A program made the translations under genes and the position numbers. A model generated the notes under the pieces. It saw only the letters and a program-made list of their open reading frames with translations, searched no databases and was not told the origin of the DNA. Below, piece by piece: positions 11,338 to 22,090 of a stretch of DNA of 64,000 nucleotides; the stretch's first letter is position 1; every line of letters starts with the position of its first letter. Source of the stretch: Letharia columbiana (Eukaryota > Ascomycota > Lecanoromycetes > Lecanorales > Parmeliaceae); assembly GCF_014066305.1 (NCBI RefSeq), contig NW_023501116.1:124001-188000 (forward strand), in the 5' to 3' direction.

Positions 11338-14300
11338 GCTGAATTCTAGCAAAAATGGTGAATTCTTTGACGACGGCGATAGACCTTCGTTCTTCTCGTG
11401 TTCAAGCTTGTGAATAGCAAGGGATCGTCTCGAGGGAAACGATAGTACCTTGAGAGCAGGGTAAAATGCTTCTTGATACGTCGAGTCATGCCATCGCTCG
11501 CTTCAACCGAAAGTCCGAGCTGGGAAGATTGTTTGTAATCTTGGAAATGTCGCGGAGCCATCTGAGGTTTAGCGGCTGCAGGGTTAGACTTTCATGACCA
11601 ATCAAGAATCCTCCTTCAATCCTGTTGGAATCAGCCAATAGGAGGCCAGCATGGCTACACTACTAAGTTCCAAATAGGTGTTATGACTACTCCTCATGGT
11701 GGCAAAGACACAAGTGGCAAATAGCCTTAGCGTGGGCTTCACACCATAAATAGGTAGTCTACCTCCATCCTTCCTACATACTTCATAGAACATGACAATA
11801 GAATAACTATTCTACATGATATGAGACCATTGAATGCACACATTATCCAATAAATCCAATGGCTCCAGATACCTTACCCTAAGAGCATAATGACAGAAAC
11901 ACACTGCAAATCCACCGCGCATCATCTCTCGAGCTAGAGTTCCCATATTCATGCCCTTCAAGAGACTCAAAGCCTTTCAAAAAGGACTGTTGCGTTTCGC
12001 AGTCATCAGCCAAGTGGCCATCTCGAACACAAGGATCAAGGCATCCTGCAAATCAAAGACAAAGCTCCTCGGATCAAACGATCAAACTGACCTCGTCCTT
12101 GACTCGTTTATGACTCCGACACAAAGATTGCAGCCCCTTACTCCTCTCTTTTACTCAGCTGGTTTGTCTTCAGCCCTCGCGCCCTCTGCATGACGTTATG
12201 TCAAGACTTCTCGTCCTTCACTCTCCTCTTCCTGAATACCTTTGTGCTCGGTGCTCATACACTTACGACTCTTTGAAAGAGCTTTTATCCCCTCAGTGCT
12301 CAGCATCTGCGCCCTCGTGACTTTCAAGCAAGACTTCCAATCCATTATGCTTCTCCTTTCGCAAGCCTTCCATGAACGTGACAGCCCGAAGAAAAGCTTT
12401 CAGCCACTCAAATTCTGTCTCTTGACGAGGTAACAACTCCAGTCAGGAAGCACGCAGTCCTCGACCTTATGAGCGAGAAGCTTACCCAGATATTTGCCCA
12501 GCGGAAAAGTGAAAACTGGGTCTTCATATCTGGCATTCCAACAGTCTTCGGAACAAACATAGTCGACCAATGGAACCCCATCACATATCGATCATTGATT
12601 CTCTGCGATATCACCCATTGTAGAAAGAGCCCAACGCAGCGTCCTGGCTTTTGGGCTACCAGTGCTCGTAGTCATCGATAGATTTGGCCCGTGTAACAAT
12701 GAACTAGCTCTGTACAGAAAACCAGGTTTTCCCCTTTGCCACGTGGCGGCTAGGGAAACGGGCAGCCAAACAAGGAGTGCAATATGTTTGGTAGGGCTTT
12801 TGGAGATAGATTGCCAGAGCAAGGTTCGGGCATGGTGTAGATGTATGTGAGTCCCGCAACGACTGTCTTGAGATTATTGAAAATTTTCCTGGATATGTGA
12901 ATTGCGCCAAGATTTTCGGGCAATTGCGACGGAACCCTTCAGCTGGAAAATTTTCGATTGAGAAAGCGGAAGTCTCGTGCAACATTGTGACACAAAGCCT
13001 CAAGTAGGCGTCCAATGGCTCAATGAGTGAATGGTGATACAACATATCTGAAATGAGTACGGCATGCGACCGAGTATTTGAGTCTCTTCTTTCGGCAGAT
13101 TAACTCGGCATGACATCTTAGTAGAGATATTGTATGTTCCGTGTTTGGTCTTTTCTTCTTTCTTCTGGTATGGATCCTAGAATGTCTTGAGCGTTGCGGC
13201 ATATTCCCCCAATACATCGACCTATCAAACGAGCTGAGCGGCTTTGATAACATTGAACTTCTGCCGGGCGGTTTGGGTGACTCCCCAACGATGATACAAA
13301 GACTCGCAAAATGCCGAGCTTCGCCGACTGTAGAATGGTACATTGGAAGTGAGCAACTCTTCCGAGGCCTCTTGAAGGGTGTTCCTCTATGAAATCTAGA
13401 CACTGACCCGGGTATTCCCCCGATGCTCTCGACCAAAGATCCGGGAAGACGGTAGTGCTTGATTTTCAAGCATGTGGGACACGTGACGGTACGATCGCCT
13501 GCGGACGAAGGTTTCTTGTGCCCTTTGTGGAAAACACACAGGTGTAAAGGGAAAGTATGTAAAGAAGTCGCGGTATCGTACAGCAAAACGTCCAAATTGT
13601 ATGCCCATGTGAGTTCGTTCTGACAGGGAAAGACCTGTCTGCATTGTAGATGACCAAGGACGCGTTGATGCAAATATGTACCTGGCTCGGGGTAAGATAC
13701 TAAGATTAGTACGCTGAGCACTGGGGCATCATCCAGAGTCTGGTGGAAAAGCTCGGGTGCAAGGTATCCAAGCTCACACGCTGGGGCGGCTACCGCCGCT
13801 GGCACGGTGGGGCTTTGCTCGACCAAACACGCGTGGCACGTTTAGACTTGTCTTCCTCGACCAGCGGGGCCATGGGTAAACAATCGAAGGAAACCTTGCC
13901 CGCGGAACGAGATTCGGTTGGAAGATTCGATTGGATTGGATTCTTTGGCTTCTGGCGCGTCTTCGAGTATTTGGGCTATGGGTAATGCTTCAAGAGATGG
14001 GAGATATGAGATTACGGAGAAACGTTACTCGGACTTAAAATTCAAATCGCGTTGCGAAAAGATCGATGAGAGGGTAACGCCTTGCTATCGGGTTGTGGAA
14101 GGTGCGCTTTGAATATTGACTTAGCTGCTGTATGACTCGGCCCACTTCGCCATCATCATGTGATATTCCCCTGGAGTCGCAGGGTTTCGTCTCTTTTGAA
14201 GACAGTAATGGTTTGAATCCTGTCGGTAGAGAGTCTAATTTTGTCCCAAAGTTTGACAGCTCCTGGTTGCACCTCGTTCTCTACTGGATGTTAAGTTGTA

Positions 14301-14565
14301 GTTGAAGACCACAAATTTTCGACGAAGTCGGCACTGTACCATTTGCGTCTGTGGACACTTATGAAGAGCAAAAGCCCGCTTGACTACCAAGATCAAAGAC
14401 TCTAGGCCTGACCGTGATATTGAGTGCATACACCCAGAGTCCCATTATCAGCCCACCCTGCACTGCAGAACGCCCATGACCCAAAGCGCCCGAGTCATGC
14501 GCGATAAGAAGAAATGTGCACACAATCTGCGCTTAGAAGATGCAGCGGGTTAAACCTCAGCAGGA
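11338..14565. other. Long intergenic region, one unexplained open frame
   Basis: About 3.2 kb. Apart from the long minus-strand frame at 13020-13843 (listed separately) I see only short overlapping frames without introns or motifs. No RNA gene or repeat was noticed. Confidence 0.4.
13020..13843 (-). other. Unidentified 270-codon open frame without a start codon
   Basis: One minus-strand frame is open for about 270 codons, far longer than chance expects at this base composition. It has no ATG near its 5' end; the first in-frame codons (VEQSPTVPAAV) follow a TAA at about 13845. It contains a CPTCLK pair and basic stretches near the end. A possible short intron (GT at about 13680 to CAG at about 13638) would change frame. 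It may be an exon of an unresolved gene, or a relic. No family recognised. Confidence 0.25.
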
Positions 14566-15165
14566 TCAAGAAGTCGATACTTCAGCTGGCTTGTAATCGA
14601 CGTGTCCAGTCCCCACATACCCAAGCCCCTGGATCTCCGCCTCAAACTCCACTTCCTGAGTCTTGCGCCCTGGCATTATCATGAACTCGCCAACTCCTCT
14701 CACCACATCGAACAAGGCGTGATAAGTCATTGGCCGACCGATCTCCCGAAAATCGCCAACGATAATTTCAATCGCGTCATGATTCAGGAACTCGTGTGTG
14801 AAGACGAAGACACCTGTGGCGATGGGTGTCCTGCCTTCCCCTTTGCTTATGTATTTGAAAATGACGCCTACAGCTAAGGCGACAGTCTGGAGTAATTCAT
14901 CGACAGGGATCGAGGAACCGAAGCTGTGGAATTGGAGGGTCGTGGGTGAGTGGGGGACGTGGTATGAAATGAAGTTTCGCGAAGGCGCGAGAGTCTTGTT
15001 GGGAAAACCTGCAGAGGGTGTGAGTTTGAGGTTTGATTTGCCTTGAGTTTGATTGGAAGCCGTGGCGATCGGTCCGTGACGAGCGACAGCTAGCGCAGTA
15101 GTCGTAAGAGGGTGAAAGGGCAGCCAGAGTAGTGTTGCTAATACGAGGACTAGATGAGGATACAT
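14566..15165 (-). CDS. Small secreted protein, unknown function (paralogue B)
   Basis: Single-exon 199-residue protein. Residues 1-28 (MYPHLVLVLATLLWLPFHP...) form a signal peptide. A low-complexity linker with N-glycosylation sites (NQT, NKT) follows. The folded part (about 65-195) contains PTTLQFHSFG, IPVDELLQTVALAVG, TGVFVFTHEFLNHDAIEIIVG and RGVGEFM followed by an acidic/hydrophobic beta segment. The pattern 'xLxFxSFGxxIP....IxxGxF....IxI....RPMTY....RGxGEF..EVxFE' parallels the C-terminal domain of the 179-residue secreted protein at 8243-8782. No cysteine-rich effector signature or catalytic motif is seen. Start is an ATG at 15165 directly before the signal peptide. Confidence 0.65.
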   Translation of the reverse strand: MYPHLVLVLATLLWLPFHPLTTTALAVARHGPIATASNQTQGKSNLKLTPSAGFPNKTLAPSRNFISYHVPHSPTTLQFHSFGSSIPVDELLQTVALAVGVIFKYISKGEGRTPIATGVFVFTHEFLNHDAIEIIVGDFREIGRPMTYHALFDVVRGVGEFMIMPGRKTQEVEFEAEIQGLGYVGTGHVDYKPAEVSTS

Positions 15166-15597
15166 GAAGAGGACGTAGACTCTTTCAGCGTCTGAGATGA
15201 GGCGTTTAAATATATGTTGCGGTTGAACATAGAGGCGCTTGAGGAAACGCGTAATCGGATGTTCGGGTCGTCTGATCTCCTTGGAACGCGAGGTCCTCCG
15301 CCTAGCAATGCTCTAAGCAACTATACTGTTGCTGGAGAACCACATCAGTACCATTCTGAGTTGAGATCGGAATTTCGAGAAGCCAGCATCCGGTATACAG
15401 GCGTTGTTGATATAAATTGAGCACGAATTGAGACTTGGACCCATCGACTTGGTTTAGCCGGTGACTTGGACTTTGACAACATTGATGGCAGTTGCGAACC
15501 TTTCCTTTCAGTGGGAGAGAGAGATTTAGGGAGATTGTACACCCAAACACAAGCCTTTTGCCCTGATAGCTTGCCAAATTGCTCCAAGTCCCAACCA
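15166..15597. other. Intergenic, nothing seen
   Basis: Short spacer between two minus-strand genes. It serves as 5' flank of the secreted-protein gene and 3' flank of the coiled-coil gene. No repeat, RNA or motif noticed. Confidence 0.5.
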
Positions 15598-16143
15598 TCA
15601 ATACTTTTTACACATTCTGCTCGCCCATCTGCCAATCCTCGTCACGGTACCAATCCGAAGATTCGTCGCGCCGCAGACGAATCTCCTTTTACTATACGTC
15701 CCCAACAGCTGCACAATGCCTTTCCTCCTCGCGGCATCGGCCTCCGGCCAAACTCGCCTTAGAGAAGCCAGATGTCGCCACTGTCGTTGCCTCTGATCCA
15801 TCTTGTTCTTCTCGGACCGGAAATGAAGATTATCGATCACCTCTCCGGCCTGATCTACGTCGTACTCGAGAAAACCCTTTTCGCGGATCTGTCCTCTTAA
15901 CTCCCTAATCTGTGAGAGGAGCTCGATCGTCTGTTCGACGGAGGCCAGGTCTTCCTTCAGGCTGTCCAGTTTGTGGAGTAGAGTGTCAAAGTCGCCGTGG
16001 GCAATTGTGGCTACGGGCCGAGCTTCGAGCGCCTGGATTTGTGATCTTATCTCCTCGGCGTCAATTGGGTGAGGCCTAAATTGGAGGCGGTAATTCTCGA
16101 AACGCAATGCATCCAGCCACTTATCAACAGTGTTGCTCGACAT
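15598..16143 (-). CDS. Hypothetical coiled-coil protein
   Basis: Predicted 181-residue protein from the ATG at 16143 (MSSNTVDKWLDAL). The frame is open further upstream, but that part is Ser/Pro-rich and not domain-like. Residues about 28-100 show heptad-like spacing (EIRSQIQAL, LLHKLDSLKEDLASVEQTIELLSQIRELRGQI), consistent with a two-segment coiled coil. The C-terminal 60 residues are very basic (RRVWPEADAARRKG, KRRF). No known family recognised. A 3' intron cannot be excluded, because the basic end is less regular than the start. Confidence 0.45.
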   Translation of the reverse strand: MSSNTVDKWLDALRFENYRLQFRPHPIDAEEIRSQIQALEARPVATIAHGDFDTLLHKLDSLKEDLASVEQTIELLSQIRELRGQIREKGFLEYDVDQAGEVIDNLHFRSEKNKMDQRQRQWRHLASLRRVWPEADAARRKGIVQLLGTYSKRRFVCGATNLRIGTVTRIGRWASRMCKKY

Positions 16144-18929
16144 TCTGGTCAGTCGTGACTGTGGGTTTGATATGCTTTGAAACGTTGAGATGGATGGTGG
16201 TGGGTGACTTAAGCATGAAAGGGAAGATGCAGAGTGTCCCTGACGTGACAAAGGTAGGCAGTTTCCCAGACCTGAGGAACACAAATGGCTGAAGCTATCT
16301 ATAATCTTTGGGAGCAACAAATCAATGAATCGGAGTTTTATATCCAAAGGACCTTTCGACCAGTGAAAAAGGATTTTGGAGGAGTGGAGTAGATTGGCTT
16401 GGCATATGATCTAGCCTGACTGGATCTAGTGGCTTGGCTCGGAATTACCGGCTTTTTATCTTTTCCCCCGAGGCCTGCTTTCTCTCGACTCTCAATCATC
16501 TTTTCTTTGATATCCAACACCCTCTCAGTTACATCCATCGCGGTGACTGGTTAAGGCTGTTGAAACACTGTAACAAATTCAATTCATATTCCGGTAAAGG
16601 TTTCTCAATCTCCCCCTCACCAGCTCTGGCAAGACCAGAAGCACCCAAATCATCTTCACATACTCTGCATTGAAGATATGAAGGCCCGGGCTGTAGCGAA
16701 AGATCCCGCATGCCAAACAGCGATAAGGAATGCCACTGAGAAGTTGGGGAAATACAACACGAACAGGATCTACGATGAATCCGCTAAGATGATGAATTGC
16801 TTGGTGCATGACCATTCGTCCACTTTTACTTAGGATCCAAACAGCAGGGAAGCGTGCCAGCTATCATTTTCAGGCACGGTATCCTTCGACGTTAATGGGA
16901 AATTTTTACGCACTGCACGCATTGATGCACTATATTAGTGATATTGTAGTTGCTCATGTGGTATGGGTAACTGGATTCCGTCCGTCATCGGGCTCGCTGG
17001 TAACCCATTTGATGGTCATATCAGCGTGACACGTAGTCATTTCCCAAACAAGGTCAATGCAATGGCTTGCATGATGCAGTCTGGGCTTCGTCACTAGGCT
17101 CATCTCTTTGAGTGTGTGGTGCTGGTGCCGTTGACGAGGCTCCAAAAATCATCACGCAGGGATTTCTGTACGGGTCAGGAGCTTTCCGGCTACACCACTC
17201 GGGCGCTGTCTTTAAAAATCACTGGAATTCGATGGGGCTGATCGGGCTCTGAAAAGGGAAACGTCTGGCGCCTGGGCCGCAGACAGGTCATTTTCTCACA
17301 ATGGGACATCAAACATAACGGACAAACGGTGGCATTGATGGGTCCAGGTAATGCCATATATTATTCGGACATCTGCATGCAAATACTGGGATGAAGAAGC
17401 CTATGACGGCCTTTTCTGCCGTTGACAGATAAGCATTCTGTTCTGATGACGTGCCAGATAATCTACTCGTAGGCTATGGCTTTGCTTTCGTATATCTGTG
17501 ACGATAACTCTCTACAAACACTCGGTTGGAAAATTGTCCCGTCGGATCTTGCCAACTACACATCTGAAGATCTGATGGGACCAGATGCCCGGGACTTGTG
17601 CTACACATCGATGATCGTGGAGATATGGCTAGAATGCAAAGGTAACCCGGGTTTGGTCCTGTGTGACCTTTGACATTCCACTTCAACCATTCACTCCCAT
17701 GAAAGCAAGAGCTCCCTCGACATGAGTCGGAGGAGCATCGAGGTCTTCCTCTGTTCTCAGCCCACCAGCAAAACCTAAGAGATCCAGAGATCGTAATTAG
17801 AGGAGTACATGTTCATAGACGACAAGCATTCAACTTGTAGTCTCAGAACCTTGGCCGCAAGCCTCAAGAGCGTTATGCAACCGTGAGAGCAGAGTCCATT
17901 CCAGGACACGAACCTGGCGCCCCAGATATCTTCACAGACCGTGCTCGCCCACATCTATGGCTTCTACGTCTGGTCTTTGGCACTCGGTCTTCCCACAGAT
18001 CCAATCCTTCCAGCATCGAGATCAACCCCTTCCATATCGGGTTTCGAGCACACCGCCATCACCATGAACGCCACCATCCTCCCACCCAATTCCTCGATTG
18101 TTTATTCATACACCCATACGTCCGCCTTCCCCCACAGCTCCCTCCTAAAAACACAATTCCATAACACCCCATACCTGCATCTCGAGTCCCAAGGGTGCAT
18201 TTGATCGGTCAAAGTAAAGTAAAGAACGGTAAAGCAAAGGATCAAGGCTTGAGGCATCAATAGCCATGGACGCGCTTCTCACAGTCTTTTATTTCTTTCT
18301 TCCTTCCCGCTTTTTCATCTTCGTCTTCGTCTCGGACGCCGACTTTGACTTATACACGTATATGTTGTTCTATACCCACTCAAGACAATCTTTGCGAGAT
18401 GAGGGTTTCTGCCTCTCATCACTCCGTACAGAGATGGGATGAAATCATTTGTGGGCTCAGTGTAATGAGTTAAAGGACCATTTGAAGGGGACGATTAGAG
18501 ATCAGTGATGGCAAATTGGAGGCCTGGTAGAAGGGCAGAGGAGTTGTAGACGGATGTAGTGGGAATCGGCAGTAACAAGTCAGGGTACGATATATGGGTG
18601 CAATTTGATGTGAATATCAACGCAGTGTTTCGTAAGATCTTTGTTCATTCAACCATCAACAAGGTAGCAAGAGCTTCCAAGCTCTTCGACACATGCTGTT
18701 CGATCTCCATGAAGTCTGCTAGAATGCAACCGTAGCTCGTGCCTTCAGCTGTAGCTAGCTTCCCTCAGTCAGCCCTCATACCACACGCTTCCATGAAGAC
18801 GATCACCAGCCTTTTACGCACAATAGTCCCCAAGTCCACGCTGACACCGATCCTATCACCTGCATCTCGCATAATGACATCCTCCTCATGCCAGAGCACC
18901 CAATTCCATTCCCGCCACATCTCCCCACC
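16144..18929. other. Intergenic, no supported gene
   Basis: About 2.8 kb. A plus-strand frame at 17941-18204 has a hydrophobic start and Ser/Thr-rich rest but no recognisable match or splice partner. Other frames are shorter. No tRNA, repeat array or transposon end noticed. Confidence 0.4.
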
Positions 18930-19541
18930 TCAGATAGTCTCATACGGCAACCCGACCGCCTCGCCCTCCTTCTTCCCAGGCTTATGTCCCCTCCTACAAT
19001 CCCGCTTATGCACCTTCCACCCCTCCGCCTGACACTCCTTGCCGCAATACCCCACCGAGCCACACCCAGCACAGCGCTTCGCGTCCCTGTTCCCGCAAAC
19101 CTCACAGACCATTTTGCCATAGATCTTCCGCTCATCTTCCTTCGCCGCCTCGATGCCCCGCATCTGACGCCGCAGTAACTGACCCCGGACCTGGTACTCG
19201 CACGTCCTGCTGCCGCAGACGGGGTAGACGGCGATGACGACGACGGGCTCGGCGAGGTTGAGGAACGAGGAGGGCGATTTGAGACAGTCGGTCGTGGGGG
19301 AGGCGCAGGCGAGACAGGGGGAGGTGAGGGCGGCCATGCATTCGGTGTGGTGTTGGGCGGTGATGAGGGCGATGACGTCGATGAAGGCGTCCTTGAAGGC
19401 GGCGCTCGTTTGTTGGGATTCGGCGGGCTGGCAGAGGAAGAGGGGGACGGGGTGCGTGTGGGAGATGTGGGTTGTGTCGGTGGTGTTGTGGACGCTGAAG
19501 CGGAAGAGGGCCGGGGTGGTGGTGGTGGTTGAGGCGGCCAT
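18930..19541 (-). CDS. MYND-type zinc-finger protein
   Basis: Single-exon 203-residue protein with a C-terminal MYND zinc finger, a protein-protein interaction module that binds two Zn2+ ions and Pro-rich partners. Ligands read C146, C149, C157, C160, C166, C170, H178 and C182 with spacing C-x2-C-x7-C-x2-C-x5-C-x3-C-x7-H-x3-C, the full consensus (CEVCGNRDAKRCAGCG, then YCGKEC, WKVHKRDC). The N-terminal 110 residues hold an unassigned domain with further cysteines (CLACASPTTDC, CGSRTC) seen in fungal MYND proteins. Start is the ATG at 19541. The C-terminal tail is basic (RRGHKPGKKEG). No SET domain is present, so it is not a SMYD methyltransferase. Partner and role unknown. Confidence 0.85.
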   Translation of the reverse strand: MAASTTTTTPALFRFSVHNTTDTTHISHTHPVPLFLCQPAESQQTSAAFKDAFIDVIALITAQHHTECMAALTSPCLACASPTTDCLKSPSSFLNLAEPVVVIAVYPVCGSRTCEYQVRGQLLRRQMRGIEAAKEDERKIYGKMVCEVCGNRDAKRCAGCGSVGYCGKECQAEGWKVHKRDCRRGHKPGKKEGEAVGLPYETI

Positions 19542-20625
19542 GGTGATGTGGTTTGGTGTGGTTGTTGTGAGGGTGTGAGAGTCATGGTGGTTCGAAGAGG
19601 TGAGGTTGCGCGGTAGGTTGCGGGGAGGTAGATATGTAGTAGAGGTGTCTGACTTGGGTTGTTTTCAGGGTGGCTCGAAGTGATGAAAAGAAGTGAAGCT
19701 CCTGCTCCCCAGGACAAGAAGCATGTTCATTGAGTTCCTGCCAATCTGGAGAAGAGAAGCTTCACTATGCCCATTCTACAATATTTACTCATAAAGTGAC
19801 ATTCTAGGTCCTCGAACGAAGAAATGATACGATGATTACGTTCGACTTCGTACTAAGCTAGTTTACTTCAATCACTGGTTTCTGACGGTCCTTTCCAAAC
19901 TCTTCACTGATATATCACATTGAACTCTTAAACAAGTCTAGAATGTCAGTATTATTCTTATATAGCAAAGATTACAATAAGTATATACGCGGATATAGAT
20001 CGACGTCTGAGATGAAGATGAGAACAAAGAGGAAGGGAAAGGCTGTGGACAGGGAGTCCATGACTATTGTGGTTGGATTGACTGTCTCTATGGAGTGGCA
20101 TTTCCATGTAGAAATGGTAGCAAAGGCCTGTGGCAAAAGGACGATAGTACCTTGACACACATATGATATGGCCATATAGACCAATCATATGTCCATGTGA
20201 GCTTTGTTACCTGTTGCCACCTGTCCGCGCGTATGACACACCTCGAACAGCTTTGTGCATCAAATGTAGTGTTGGGAGAATATAGACCCTGACTACGTGA
20301 GCTGCAGGAGCGATAGAGGAATGAGCGTACTAGTAGCGATCCTGATACGGCTAGCTAACATTCCGAGAGAGTCTTATGGTCTGTCCGCCAACCCCTAAAG
20401 CAGTATGCCAAAAGGATCTCACTGCGAGGATATCCGGGAATGAGCTTCACTCGCCTCCACCAGGGGTTCGTGCTGGTTGGTGGCGTAGCCAAGTCGGCTC
20501 GGAAGACATGATCATTCATCAGACAGGCTTGCTCATTCATCGAGCTATCATTAGTGATGCGTGACTTTCAACGATATCGAGGTATCATGTTGAGTGAGGC
20601 CTGGGGAGAAGCGCTAGAAAAGAAA
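19542..20625. other. Intergenic, nothing seen
   Basis: Promoter side of the MYND gene followed by about 1 kb without a supported gene. Only 60-75-codon frames, overlapping on both strands. Confidence 0.45.
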
Positions 20626-22016
20626 TTATGTTCTTCGCTCTCCCTTGCGACTACTACGGCTGCCCGGTATCTGCGATTTCGATGTTCCAGGTGGTACTAC
20701 GATCTCCACGTCTGTCGATAAAGAGCTAATAGAAGGATGCTCACGCATCTGCCTTTCTGCGATCTCAAGTGCTAACATGAGCTCGACGTCTGTGGAGGAC
20801 AAGCTCAAAAGCGATGGCTCCTGTCGGTGGGGAGACTGCCAGCCCATTTCGTGGTCCTTCGAAATCATGTCGAGCGACGTATTTGAGATGGAGGGGCGGT
20901 TGGTAACCAGAAACCGGAATCGACGGCAGAGGCCGCTCATCATATTGCAACCCCGGCTTAGGCGGCGTTGGTGATGGTTTGTCCAGATTTGATGATGAGG
21001 AGGCCACAATGGATGTAAGTCGAGTTCCAAGTTCAAACCGTGGTGAGGGCGCAGGACATCGAGCCATTTCTGAGATTTCGTTGCCAAACCATGACGGCGA
21101 TATCTCGTCTGGAAGCTCCAGTCCCTTACTATCAGAGAGCTCTCTTTGTAAATACAAGCTGTTAGTGTCGATCTCGTCTAGAGACTTTGCACTGCTCTTC
21201 GACCCCTGTCTCCTGAGAATCTAACTATGGAGCGAAATCCTTTCCCTTTGTCTCTTTTTGGTTGAAGTTTTGCCTCTGCTTCCAGGTGTTCTTGCTTGGG
21301 TTGCTGCAATTCGACATGCCCAGCTTCGATTCTATCGTCTCCTACCATATCAAGAATCTGAATGGGCTCGCGAACCACAGGCCCGAAGTTAGCTGAATGA
21401 GCCTCGGGATCCTCGCGATCGGCGTACGATAATGGGGGTGAGATGGAATAGCCCATTTCTTCCATCATGGCATCGATTCGTCGCTGGTATTCCTCTGAGG
21501 GGGCTCGAAAGGTGAACTCTTGCGTATTGAGCCGATGACCATATGGCCTCGGAATTTGATCTTCCTCACCATAACGGATTGGCGCGGGCTCGCAACCGCA
21601 GCGCCAGAGTGAGCCCCGGAGTTCTCGCGATCCGCGTATGGATATTGGGAAGAATTCATAGCTTCGGCCTCCCAATCTGGCGTCCGATCCGACAATCTGT
21701 TCTCTAATGGTGGTAGTTCCGAACTCGTGACCCCGGTGAGCGTATTGAGATTGAACAATCCTCCGTCTCGAGTGGCTTGTGGGATCCAGATATCTGCATC
21801 TTCTAGAGCCTCGTCCGACTTCGATACCGAAGCCGAAGCCAAGTTTCTTTCTGATCCTGTTCCCTCAACGTTTGAGTCCGAGTCCGAGTCTGAGCTCGCG
21901 TCCGCATCCCCATCAAAATCAGTATCAGTATCATGTTTCGTGCCAGCATACCATGGCTTACGTAGCAGGAATGCCGTCACCTTAGGGTCGACCTCGTCTG
22001 TGTCTTTGTCGTTCAC
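20626..22016 (-). pseudogene. Acidic disordered protein gene with several frame changes
   Basis: The coding signal continues downstream of the membrane-protein gene but moves among three frames. It runs roughly 22016-21600 (Asp/Ser-rich, TDTDFDGDADASSDSDSDS), 21600-21200 (FRAPSEEYQRRIDAMMEEMG), 21210-20900 (PSPTPPKPGLQYDERPLP) and 20900-20626 (SSTDVELMLALEIAERQM, ending SSRKGERRT). Switches fall at short homopolymers, near a GAGCCCGCG, a GGGG and a CCCC run, with no good splice signals. A YADRE..AHS motif occurs twice (about 21640 and 21420), suggesting an internal duplication. It may be the decayed 3' part of the upstream gene, a separate pseudogene, or carry sequencing indels. No domain recognised. 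Confidence 0.45.
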
Positions 22017-22090
22017 TGCGGCGATAGGATCCTCGAGTCCACCGTCAGCAGTGCTTCTTCATCGCACAAGACTAAGAAACCTACGAAGCC

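Noticed and set aside
18803..19717. A 304-codon minus-strand Ser/Pro/Arg-rich frame overlapping the MYND gene
   Set aside because: It is a shifted reading of the same strand. The MYND frame has the zinc-ligand pattern and a good start; this one is low complexity.
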